7,616 nucleotides of DNA from JASHVB01 sp049522565 (GTDB lineage Bacteria > Pseudomonadota > Alphaproteobacteria > Acetobacterales > Acetobacteraceae). Under the pieces are notes generated by a model that searched no databases, was not told the origin of the DNA, and saw only the letters and a list, made by a program, of their open reading frames with translations. A program made the translations under genes and the position numbers. Shown here piece after piece: positions 1 through 5,986 of the stretch. The first letter of the stretch is position 1. Every line of letters starts with the position of its first letter. The DNA is taken from the NCBI GenBank assembly GCA_049522565.1, contig JBEKNT010000346.1, forward strand, positions 1-7,616, given 5' to 3'.

Positions 1-44
1 CTGCGTCGGCATGACGGGGTAGCATCGGATCCCACAGCAGGCAC

Positions 45-1256
45 ATGCACTACCTCGACGCCAACGCCACCGAACCACTACGACCCGAGGCGCGCGCTGC
101 CATGGCGGCGGCGCTGGACGTGACCGGCAACCCGTCTTCCGTGCACGGTGCCGGCCGGGCGGCGCGGCGCGTCATGGAAGACGCGCGCGAATCGCTGGCG
201 GTGCGGTTCGGCGGCCGGCCGGCCGACCTGGTCTTCACCTCCGGCGGGACCGAAGCGGACGCGCTGGCGATCCACGCGCTCGGCGCCGGACGGCGGATCG
301 TCATCGGTGCGACGGAGCATGACGCCGTGCGCGCCGCCGCCCCAGGCGCGGCGATCCTGCCGGTCGATCGGACCGGCGTCGCCGACCTCGATGCTCTGGC
401 CGCGTTGTTGGCTGACGGACCGCCGGCGCTGGTCTGCCTGATGCTGGCGAACAACGAGACCGGCACGATGCAGCCGGTGGCCGAGGCCGCCGCGTTGTGC
501 CGCCGCCATGGCGCGCGCCTGCATGTCGATGCGGTGCAGGCGGCCGGGCGAATGGCGGTGGACTTTTCCGCCCTTGGCGCCGACAGCCTGGCGATTTCCT
601 CGCACAAGCTGGGGGGGCCGGCCGGGGCGGGGGCCTTGCTGCTGGCTCCCGAGGTTGCGTCCATCGCCCCGCTGATCGCCGGCGGCGGGCAGGAACGCGG
701 CCGGCGGGGCGGCACGCCGCCGGTCGCGGCGATCGCCGGATTCGCCGCGGCGGCGTTGGCGTCGGGGGACGCCACGGCGCTTAAGCCGCTGCGGGACCTG
801 GTGGAGCAGGCGGCGGTGGCATGCGGGGCGGTGGTGTGCGGGGCAGGGGCGGCGCGGTTGCCCAATACGACCTGCGTGGCGCTGCCCGGAGTGCGGGCGG
901 ACGCGCAGGTGATCGCGCTCGACCTGGAGGGGGTGGCAGTCAGCGCGGGCGCGGCTTGCAGCTCCGGCAAGGTCGCTGCCAGTCACGTGCTGGCGGCGAT
1001 GGGACTTGGGCCTCTGGCCGGGCAGGCGATCAGGGTGTCCTTGCCGTGGAATGCCGACGCCGATGACATTGCCGCGTTTGCGGCTGCGTACGCTCGTATG
1101 GCGGCGCGTCTATGCCTCTCCCGCTGCGCGAAAGAGGTCGTGCAGCGCAGCGACGCGGGTGAGGGGCGTAACGCCGGCGAGAGCCGTGCGTTACGCCCCT
1201 CACGCGCGTCGCTCACGCGTCTCGACCTCTCCCATTTCGTGGGAGAGGTGTCATGA
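45..1256 (+). CDS. Cysteine desulfurase (class V aminotransferase, NifS/IscS-like), first of a tandem pair, with repeat-encoded C-terminus
   Basis: This 403-residue PLP enzyme should convert L-cysteine to L-alanine and leave a persulfide on its active-site cysteine. The start MHYLDANATEPL matches the usual desulfurase N-terminus, so the ATG at 45 is well placed, although its ribosome site (AGG only 3 bases upstream) is poor. Visible key residues are His92 (ATEHDAV), Asp162 and Gln165 (HVDAVQ), the PLP lysine Lys188 (SSHKLGG) and the persulfide cysteine Cys305 (AGAACSSG). The family fold ends near residue 355. Residues from about 357 to 403 are encoded by a palindromic repeat and look like no desulfurase domain. 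The stop overlaps the next start as ATGA. The protein is clearly distinct from the second desulfurase, for example GRRGGT where the other has GLRSGT. Which acceptor it serves is unknown. The family call is secure; the role of the tail is open. Confidence 0.93.
   Translation: MHYLDANATEPLRPEARAAMAAALDVTGNPSSVHGAGRAARRVMEDARESLAVRFGGRPADLVFTSGGTEADALAIHALGAGRRIVIGATEHDAVRAAAPGAAILPVDRTGVADLDALAALLADGPPALVCLMLANNETGTMQPVAEAAALCRRHGARLHVDAVQAAGRMAVDFSALGADSLAISSHKLGGPAGAGALLLAPEVASIAPLIAGGGQERGRRGGTPPVAAIAGFAAAALASGDATALKPLRDLVEQAAVACGAVVCGAGAARLPNTTCVALPGVRADAQVIALDLEGVAVSAGAACSSGKVAASHVLAAMGLGPLAGQAIRVSLPWNADADDIAAFAAAYARMAARLCLSRCAKEVVQRSDAGEGRNAGESRALRPSRASLTRLDLSHFVGEVS
1115..1248. repeat. 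Palindromic repeat-like element, about 135 bp, inside the end of the first desulfurase gene
   Basis: The element begins CCTCTCCC (1115-1122) and ends GGGAGAGG (1241-1248). Its core is a long hairpin with arms 1149-1173 and 1189-1213: 25 pairs with one mismatch (1158/1204). The 15-base apex is capped by CGGC/GCCG around a GAGA tetraloop (1179-1182). AGAGGTCG at 1133-1140 also pairs with CGACCTCT at 1223-1230, so nearly the whole element is one imperfect palindrome. A separate hairpin forms at 1225-1249. This architecture resembles the dispersed intergenic palindromic repeats of many GC-rich proteobacteria. Only one copy is present in the window, so dispersal is inferred. The reading frame of the upstream gene runs through the entire element. 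Confidence 0.75.
1225..1252 (+). promoter_or_regulatory. RBS of the second desulfurase, enclosed in a hairpin
   Basis: A perfect inverted repeat (1225-1234 with 1240-1249, ten pairs, loop TTTCG) ends three bases before the ATG at 1253. Its 3' arm GGGAGAGG (1241-1248) is the only good Shine-Dalgarno sequence for that start; GGGAG lies 7 bases and AGAGG 4 bases from the ATG. In the mRNA the site would be paired unless ribosomes translating the upstream gene through the element open it. That suggests translational coupling, which is inferred from structure only. Confidence 0.6.
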
Positions 1257-2437
1257 ACGATCGGCCGCCCCGTCCGAACCGTCCGGTCTATCTGGACAAC
1301 CAGGCGACCACCCGGTGCGACCCGCGCGTGCTGGAGACGATGCTGCCGTTCTTCACCGAGCGCTACGGCAACCCGCACAGCGTCGAGCACGTGATGGGCC
1401 ATGACGCCGAGGCGGCGGTGGAGGCAGCGCGCGCCCAGGTTGCCGCGCTGGTCGGCGCCGACGTGAAGGAGATCGTGTTCACATCCGGCGCCACCGAGAG
1501 CAACAACATCGCCATCAAGGGTGCCGCCCGCTTCGCCGCGCGCATGGGTAACGAGCGGCGGCGCGTCGTCACCGTCGCAACAGAACATAAGTGCGTGCTG
1601 GAATCGGTGGCGGACCTTGCCGACGAGGGTTTTGCCCCCGTCTTCCTGCCGGTGCGCTCCGACGGCCTGCTGGACCCTGCCGCACTGCGCGACGCGCTGA
1701 CGGAGCCGACGTTGCTGGTCAGCGTGATGGCGGTGAACAACGAGATCGGCGTGGTGCAGGACATTCCCGCATTGGCGGCGATCGCCAAGGAAGCCGGCGC
1801 GCTGTTCCATACCGACATCGCCCAGGCCACCGGCAAGATCCCGCTGGACCTGACCGGCTGGCGCGTGGATCTCGCCTCGATCAGCGGCCACAAGCTGTAC
1901 GGCCCCAAGGGGGTCGGCGCGCTGTTCGTCCGTCGCCGTCCCCGCGTCCGGCTGGCGCCGCTGTTCTCCGGCGGCGGGCAGGAGCGTGGGCTGCGATCCG
2001 GCACGCTGCCCGCACCGCTGATCGTCGGCCTGGGCGAGGCCTGCCGGCTGGCGCAGGCGGACATGGCCGAGGAAACCGCGCGCATCGCCGCGCTGCGTGC
2101 CCGCCTGTTGGGGCAATTGCAGCGGGACATCCCGGGGATCGTGGTGAACGGCAGCATGAGCGCTCGCATCGCCGGCAACCTGAACCTGACCTTCCCGGCC
2201 GCCGCCGCCGCCGACCTCATGGCCCGCGCCCCCGAGTTGTGCGTCTCGACCGGTTCCGCATGCTCTTCCGCCGCGATCGAGCCGTCCTACGTGCTGCGCG
2301 CGCTCGGCCTGTCGGACGCGGCCGCCGCACGCACCTTGCGTATCGGGATCGGACGCTTTACCTCGCCGGCCGATATCGACTACGCGGCGGCCGCGCTGGC
2401 CGCGGCGCATGCCGGACGAGCAACCCCGGTCGCATGA
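1253..2437 (+). CDS. iscS: Cysteine desulfurase, IscS-type (second of tandem pair)
   Basis: A 394-residue class V PLP enzyme that releases sulfur from L-cysteine for Fe-S clusters and thiolated tRNA. Visible residues are His112 (TEHKCV), Asp188 and Gln191 (HTDIAQATGK), the PLP lysine Lys214 (SGHKLYGPKG) and the active-site Cys337 in the flexible loop STGSACSSA, which marks the group I (NifS/IscS) class. The GGGQERGLRSGT segment at 240-251 is typical of IscS. The ATG at 1253 overlaps the upstream stop by four bases and has a strong ribosome site at 1241-1248. The C-terminus ends GRATPVA and lacks the WAHH-like tail of Escherichia coli IscS. Position next to a ferredoxin and mnmA suggests it feeds both cluster assembly and tRNA thiolation. 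The symbol is used for the enzyme type; NifS would be an alternative name. Confidence 0.93.
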   Translation: MNDRPPRPNRPVYLDNQATTRCDPRVLETMLPFFTERYGNPHSVEHVMGHDAEAAVEAARAQVAALVGADVKEIVFTSGATESNNIAIKGAARFAARMGNERRRVVTVATEHKCVLESVADLADEGFAPVFLPVRSDGLLDPAALRDALTEPTLLVSVMAVNNEIGVVQDIPALAAIAKEAGALFHTDIAQATGKIPLDLTGWRVDLASISGHKLYGPKGVGALFVRRRPRVRLAPLFSGGGQERGLRSGTLPAPLIVGLGEACRLAQADMAEETARIAALRARLLGQLQRDIPGIVVNGSMSARIAGNLNLTFPAAAAADLMARAPELCVSTGSACSSAAIEPSYVLRALGLSDAAAARTLRIGIGRFTSPADIDYAAAALAAAHAGRATPVA

Positions 2438-2481
2438 TCAGCCCAGGCCTGAACGGAATTTCCCCCGTATGCCCAAGATGA
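2434..2481 (+). other. 15-codon bridging ORF between iscS and the ferredoxin gene
   Basis: An ATG at 2434 overlaps the iscS stop as ATGA, and the frame runs 15 codons to a TGA at 2479-2481. That TGA overlaps an in-frame ferredoxin ATG at 2478, again as ATGA. If translated (predicted MISPGLNGISPVCPR), it would carry ribosomes across the gap. The peptide has no recognisable function and the arrangement may be chance. Confidence 0.2.
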
Positions 2482-2801
2482 CGTTCATCGAGCGGGACGG
2501 CACGCGCCGCGAAGTGGATGCGCCGCTCGGCCTGTCCGTGCTGGAAATCGCCCACCAGCACGACGTCGATATCGAAGGCGCCTGCGAGGGCTCGCTCGCC
2601 TGTTCTACCTGCCATGTGATCGTGGACCCTGCCTGGTTCCGCAAGCTGGCCACCCCGACCGAGGACGAGGAAGATATGCTCGACCTGGCGTTCGGCCTGA
2701 CCGAGACCTCCCGCCTCGGCTGCCAGATCGTCATGACCGAGGCACTCGACGGGCTGGTGGTGAAGCTGCCGGCGGGTACCCGCAACCTGCTCAACGACTG
2801 A
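2469..2801 (+). CDS. fdx: [2Fe-2S] ferredoxin, adrenodoxin/Isc type
   Basis: A 110-residue soluble electron carrier of the vertebrate-type (adrenodoxin) family. In bacterial ISC systems such ferredoxins supply electrons for Fe-S cluster assembly. The cluster ligands are Cys39, Cys45, Cys48 and Cys85, spaced C-X5-C-X2-C-X36-C, within CEGSLACSTC and RLGCQ. An acidic stretch after the third cysteine (TPTEDEEDMLD, residues 62-72) matches the partner-docking helix of this family. I chose the ATG at 2469 because MPKMTFIERDG gives the normal family N-terminus. An in-frame ATG at 2409, inside iscS, would add 20 unrelated residues, and the ATG at 2478 is a close alternative. The ribosome site is weak (GGAA at 2455-2458), fitting coupling to iscS. 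It lies six bases before mnmA. Confidence 0.93.
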   Translation: MPKMTFIERDGTRREVDAPLGLSVLEIAHQHDVDIEGACEGSLACSTCHVIVDPAWFRKLATPTEDEEDMLDLAFGLTETSRLGCQIVMTEALDGLVVKLPAGTRNLLND

Positions 2802-2807
2802 GGCCGC

Positions 2808-3881
2808 ATGCGCGTCGTGGTCGCCATGTCGGGCGGGGTGGACAGTTCCACGGTCGCCGGGCTGCTGCACGAGGCGGGGCACGAGGTGATCGGGGTCACC
2901 TTGCAGCTCTACGACCACGGTGCGGCGACCGGCCGCAAGGGCGCGTGCTGTGCCGGGCAGGACATCCACGACGCGCGCCGGGTGGCCGACCGGTTGGGCA
3001 TCCCGCATTACGTGATCGACGCCGAGGAGCGCTTCGCCCGCGCGGTGATCGCCGATTTCGCCGACAGCTATGCCGCGGGCGAGACTCCGGTGCCCTGCGT
3101 GCGCTGCAACCAGACCGTCAAGTTCACCGACCTGACGGCGCTGGCGCAGGGGCTGGGTGCCGAGCGGCTGGCCACCGGCCACTATGTGCGGCGGATCGAC
3201 GGACCGGACGGGCCGGAACTGCACCGCGCCGCGGACCCGGCGCGCGACCAGAGCTGGTTCCTCTTCGCCACCACGAGCGCGCAGCTTGGGTTCTGCGAGT
3301 TCCCCCTGGGGGCGATGCCGGACAAACGCGCGGTGCGCGCGGTAGCGGAGCGGCTGGGCCTCGCGGTTGCGGGCAAGCCGGATAGCCAGGATATCTGCTT
3401 CGTGCCGTCCGGCAGCTATGCCGACGTGGTGGCCCGGCTGCGGCCGGATGCCTCGGCGAGGGGAGACATCGTCAGCCGTGACGGGCGGGTGCTCGGGCGG
3501 CACGACGGGATCGCGCATTACACGGTGGGGCAGGGGAGGCGACTGGGTGGCGCCGCCCAGGATCGCGGCCAGCGGCAGGTGGTGGTGGCGACCGACCCGG
3601 GCAGGCGGCGCGTGGTGGTTGGCCCGCGCGATACCGGTACCGACATGGTGCGGTTGCGCGAGGTGAACTGGCTGATCGCGCCGCCGGATAACGGCCTGCG
3701 TTGCCGGGTGAAGCTGCGCGCCCGCGAGGAGCCGCACGGCGCGACAGTGCGCGCGACGGCGGACGGCGCCGAGGTGCGGCTGGATGCGCCGGCGTTGCCT
3801 GCACCGGGGCAAGCCTGCGTGTTCTACGACGGCGAGCGCGTGCTGGGCGGCGGGTTCATCTGCCGGGCGGAGGCGGGGTAG
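2808..3881 (+). CDS. mnmA: tRNA-specific 2-thiouridylase MnmA
   Basis: A 357-residue cytoplasmic enzyme that adenylates and then thiolates C2 of the wobble uridine U34 in tRNA Lys, Glu and Gln, using persulfide sulfur that begins at a cysteine desulfurase. The N-terminal PP-loop SGGVDSS is at residues 8-14. The catalytic cysteines are Cys100 (PCVRCNQTVKF, aligned with E. coli Cys102) and Cys197 (DSQDICFVPSG, aligned with Cys199). TGHYVRR at 123-129 and the HYTVGQGRR segment at 237-245 are also family hallmarks, and the C-terminal beta-barrel ends normally at GGGFICRAEAG. Length is typical. The ATG at 2808 follows the ferredoxin stop by six bases and has a GAGG ribosome site at 2800-2803. Presence in one operon with two desulfurases suggests direct sulfur supply; no TusA-E relay genes lie in the window. 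Confidence 0.96.
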   Translation: MRVVVAMSGGVDSSTVAGLLHEAGHEVIGVTLQLYDHGAATGRKGACCAGQDIHDARRVADRLGIPHYVIDAEERFARAVIADFADSYAAGETPVPCVRCNQTVKFTDLTALAQGLGAERLATGHYVRRIDGPDGPELHRAADPARDQSWFLFATTSAQLGFCEFPLGAMPDKRAVRAVAERLGLAVAGKPDSQDICFVPSGSYADVVARLRPDASARGDIVSRDGRVLGRHDGIAHYTVGQGRRLGGAAQDRGQRQVVVATDPGRRRVVVGPRDTGTDMVRLREVNWLIAPPDNGLRCRVKLRAREEPHGATVRATADGAEVRLDAPALPAPGQACVFYDGERVLGGGFICRAEAG

Positions 3882-4014
3882 CGAGGCGTTGCGCCGCCGC
3901 GGAAACGCGCGATGGCGGGCGCACGGATGGGCCCATGCGATGACGGACTGCCGCGGCGGCGAGGACCGCTGCCAAAGGACGGGGGGGTTACCGATCAGCG
4001 TTGCATCCGGGCGG
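3882..4014. other. Gap between convergent genes with a GC-rich hairpin
   Basis: This gap separates the stops of mnmA and the minus-strand methyltransferase. It holds a hairpin GGCGGCG (3955-3961) / CGCTGCC (3967-3973) with six Watson-Crick pairs, one G-U pair and a five-base loop, plus a ten-base palindrome ATGGGCCCAT (3927-3936) and seven consecutive G (3981-3987). No U-tract follows the hairpin on either strand, so it is not a standard Rho-independent terminator. I see no convincing gene. Confidence 0.4.
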
Positions 4015-4908
4015 CTACTTCGTTGCGATAGAGCATAGCATTCCGGACAGGCGATGGGCGTGCGGCGCGCGGATGAGCCAGCGATCCAGAAAGCGGGCCC
4101 AACCGATCGCGAGCAACATGAGGGCTCGAACGGACAGGTAAACGGTCCGCTGCTGACCGGCGATGCTCACGGCCACATACTCGGCCGCAATGTTGATGAG
4201 CGCGCTGGTGGGGCCGTAATGTGGCTCCACGGTCACTGCGGCGAAGTTGCGCAGCAGGTGCTGCATCCCGTCACGGGTGAAATTGCAGTAGTGGGCCGGA
4301 TAGCCGTGATACGGAAACAGGAAGGGATTGATGCAGAGCAGCTTCCCTCCTGGCCTTAGCACACGCCGGACCTCTTCGACGACCGCCTGGGGATTCGGCA
4401 CATGCTCGATCACGCTATCGAGGATGAGGTAATCCACCGAGTCATCTGCGATGGGCGTGTGTTCGATGTCGGCGGTCACATCGACATTGGGAAACGGGAA
4501 AAGATCGATGTTGATGATTTCGTCGCTGAGACGCCTGTTGCCGGAGCCGAATTCAACGATGGTGGCGTTCGGAGGCAGACCGGCGAGAAAGGCGGCACGA
4601 TGATCGTGGGGCTCATATTCGCTGGTGATATAGCGTTGGCCCAGGTCGTACAGCCGGCCGCGCAAGCTCCGGTGGTGCATGCGCTCCTGTTGGAACGCGG
4701 CGTCTTCGGTTTCGACCGGGGCGGCATTGGCGAAATCGGGACGTCCCCCGCGGCAAGGGAATTCCACGTTGCAGGCGGCGCACGCGATGCCGGCCTCGGT
4801 TCGGTCCAGGCGTCCGTGGCAACGCGGACATCGGAGAATGGACTGGAGACGAGCAGCACGGCCGCCATGGACCGGTGATCCGAAACCATCTTCGGCGGCT
4901 GCTGTCAT
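4015..4908 (-). CDS. Class I SAM-dependent methyltransferase with N-terminal zinc ribbon
   Basis: A 297-residue protein with two parts. Residues 24-60 hold a Trm112-like zinc ribbon with ligands Cys27, Cys30, Cys43 and Cys46 (CPRC and CAAC). Residues about 115-225 form a Methyltransf_11-type Rossmann fold: VEFGSGNRRLSDEIINID for motif I and the acidic end of strand 2, DYLILDSVIEHV for motif IV, and VRRVLRPGGKLLCINPF for motifs V-VI. A hydrophobic stretch at 257-272 could touch the membrane. I chose the ATG at 4908 because AAGGGA lies six bases before it; the frame is open upstream to 5055 but that part is basic and unlike the family. It is last in the minus-strand glycan cluster, 169 bp after the oxygenase. 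A likely role is methylation of a sugar, lipid or attached group. The substrate is unknown. Confidence 0.85.
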   Translation of the reverse strand: MTAAAEDGFGSPVHGGRAARLQSILRCPRCHGRLDRTEAGIACAACNVEFPCRGGRPDFANAAPVETEDAAFQQERMHHRSLRGRLYDLGQRYITSEYEPHDHRAAFLAGLPPNATIVEFGSGNRRLSDEIINIDLFPFPNVDVTADIEHTPIADDSVDYLILDSVIEHVPNPQAVVEEVRRVLRPGGKLLCINPFLFPYHGYPAHYCNFTRDGMQHLLRNFAAVTVEPHYGPTSALINIAAEYVAVSIAGQQRTVYLSVRALMLLAIGWARFLDRWLIRAPHAHRLSGMLCSIATK

Positions 4909-5077
4909 GCAAAGTCCCTTGGCATCCGGCTTCGCCGCATCTGGCCCCGCGGATATATCGCGCCGGGCGGCGTTCAGCCAAGCGGTGAGTGCCGGCGCAG
5001 TGCCGGTTCGGAGTTCCAGCGGTGCGGCGCGATCGCGGCGAAGGGCGCGGCGCAAGCAACAGCCAGGTCAAACGTCG
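4909..5077. other. Intergenic stretch between oxygenase and zinc-ribbon methyltransferase
   Basis: This 169-base gap contains the ribosome site for the downstream methyltransferase. A short direct repeat of GTGCCGG lies near 4988-5005. The methyltransferase frame stays open through most of the gap, but its translation (rich in Arg and Ala) has no domain. I found no clear terminator or promoter. Confidence 0.3.
4915..4920 (-). promoter_or_regulatory. Ribosome binding site of the zinc-ribbon methyltransferase
   Basis: Read on the minus strand the site is AAGGGA, followed by six bases and the ATG at 4908. It is the best Shine-Dalgarno sequence among the minus-strand genes here and decides this start against upstream in-frame codons as far as 5055. 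Confidence 0.6.
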
Positions 5078-5986
5078 TCACACCCGTTTATAGACGTGCG
5101 GGTTGCGGTACACCTTACTGCCGAGTGTCTTCAGAACCGCCGTTCGCAACGCGTTATCGGCAGTCATGATCCAATCCGTTACCTTTTCTTCAGGTCGCCC
5201 TCTGAAGGACGTGGCATGGAAATAGTCGTTCTCCTCTGGCGGCACGGGGGAAAAATAGTAGTTTGACACGCAACAGCGGCTGCGGTCGTGCAGTACCTCG
5301 GACACCGAATGCCAGGAAGACTTGTTGGTCACCATCAGCACCAGCCTGTTGAAGAGGCTAGGAACCGGCCTTGGCTTTCCTTTAGGCCCCTGATCCCACA
5401 GTTCAAGACTCCCCCCATAATCCTCCCGCCAGCCCGGAGTTACATAGTAGAGGAGGTTGAGTACCCGGTAGCGCTTCCGATCCTTGTCGTGGGAATTATC
5501 GAGGTGTGGCTTCAGGTAATTGCCCTTGGGCATGGCGCTGATACCACCGGCGTACAGGTCTGCGTCCGGTTCTATCTCGCGCAGGCCGGTTATCCCGGAC
5601 ACGAGATCCACGACACGTGGATCCTGGAATGCAAAGACCGCCTCCTCCAGGATTGGTGAGTAATCGCTCATTTGCGCGGTGACGTATTTCCGTTCCTTCA
5701 TCGAGTTCTTGAACATCATCCGTCCGACGGCCGGGAAGTTCTCATGGATCTGGCACGCAAGCGCTTGCGGCAGCAGATCGTCGACCCGGCACGTTGGCAC
5801 CAGGCCGGGCGAGGAGAACTGGTCCCGCATGCTTTCGAATTCGCTGTGCAGGCGTGCGACTATGTGGTGAGCGATCTCGTCCCGCTGTGGCAGATGGCCT
5901 TCCATGGTGATGCGCAACCCTTCCGCAGCGGATTCCCATAAGTAACGTGACAGAGATGGGGCGTTGCGGTCAAGTATAATCTGCAA
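5078..5986 (-). CDS. 2-oxoglutarate/Fe(II)-dependent oxygenase (prolyl 4-hydroxylase-like)
   Basis: Up to 302 residues. The C-terminal two-thirds form a double-stranded beta-helix oxygenase that uses Fe(II), O2 and 2-oxoglutarate, usually to hydroxylate a substrate. The iron triad is visible as His161 and Asp163 (KPHLDNSHD) and His226 (SSWHSVSEV). Arg237 (RCCVSNYYFS) is the expected 2-oxoglutarate anchor, and the GGSLELWD strand (191-198) is typical of 2OG-FeII_Oxy_3 proteins. The start is uncertain. A TTG at 5986 has GGGA six bases upstream and gives 302 residues; the ATG at 5905 gives 275 residues and has GGAAGGG about 12 bases upstream. The gene sits among glycosyltransferase, GtrA and methyltransferase genes, so hydroxylation of a sugar, lipid or attached acyl or amino-acid group is a reasonable inference. 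Codons look less GC-rich than in the sulfur operon, suggesting transfer. Confidence 0.85.
   Translation of the reverse strand: MQIILDRNAPSLSRYLWESAAEGLRITMEGHLPQRDEIAHHIVARLHSEFESMRDQFSSPGLVPTCRVDDLLPQALACQIHENFPAVGRMMFKNSMKERKYVTAQMSDYSPILEEAVFAFQDPRVVDLVSGITGLREIEPDADLYAGGISAMPKGNYLKPHLDNSHDKDRKRYRVLNLLYYVTPGWREDYGGSLELWDQGPKGKPRPVPSLFNRLVLMVTNKSSWHSVSEVLHDRSRCCVSNYYFSPVPPEENDYFHATSFRGRPEEKVTDWIMTADNALRTAVLKTLGSKVYRNPHVYKRV

Noticed and set aside
1..22. Possible tail of an upstream plus-strand gene ending in TAG at 20-22
   Set aside because: Only six codons are visible, so neither frame nor product can be supported.
50..986. Two long minus-strand frames opposite the first desulfurase
   Set aside because: They are Arg/Ala/Pro-rich shadows in GC-rich DNA with no domain, lying opposite a gene with complete catalytic motifs.
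983..3812. Long minus-strand frames across iscS, ferredoxin and mnmA
   Set aside because: These are low-complexity antisense shadows without conserved motifs; the plus-strand proteins account for the region.
3955..3973. Hairpin as a Rho-independent terminator
   Set aside because: No run of U follows on either strand, so it can only be listed as a hairpin of unknown role.
4402..4878. Plus-strand frame of 158 residues opposite the methyltransferase
   Set aside because: It has no motif and lies over the SAM motifs of the minus-strand gene.
4909..5055. N-terminal extension of the zinc-ribbon methyltransferase by 49 residues
   Set aside because: The added part is basic, lacks homology and would bypass the strong AAGGGA site before the ATG at 4908.
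5946..5974. TTGACC on the minus strand as a -35 box for the oxygenase
   Set aside because: The hexamer 17 bases downstream, TCACGT, is a poor -10, and the site is inside the coding frame if TTG is the start.
5975..5980. Perfect TATAAT on the plus strand
   Set aside because: There is no suitable -35 box at proper spacing and no plus-strand gene follows; it lies opposite the oxygenase start.
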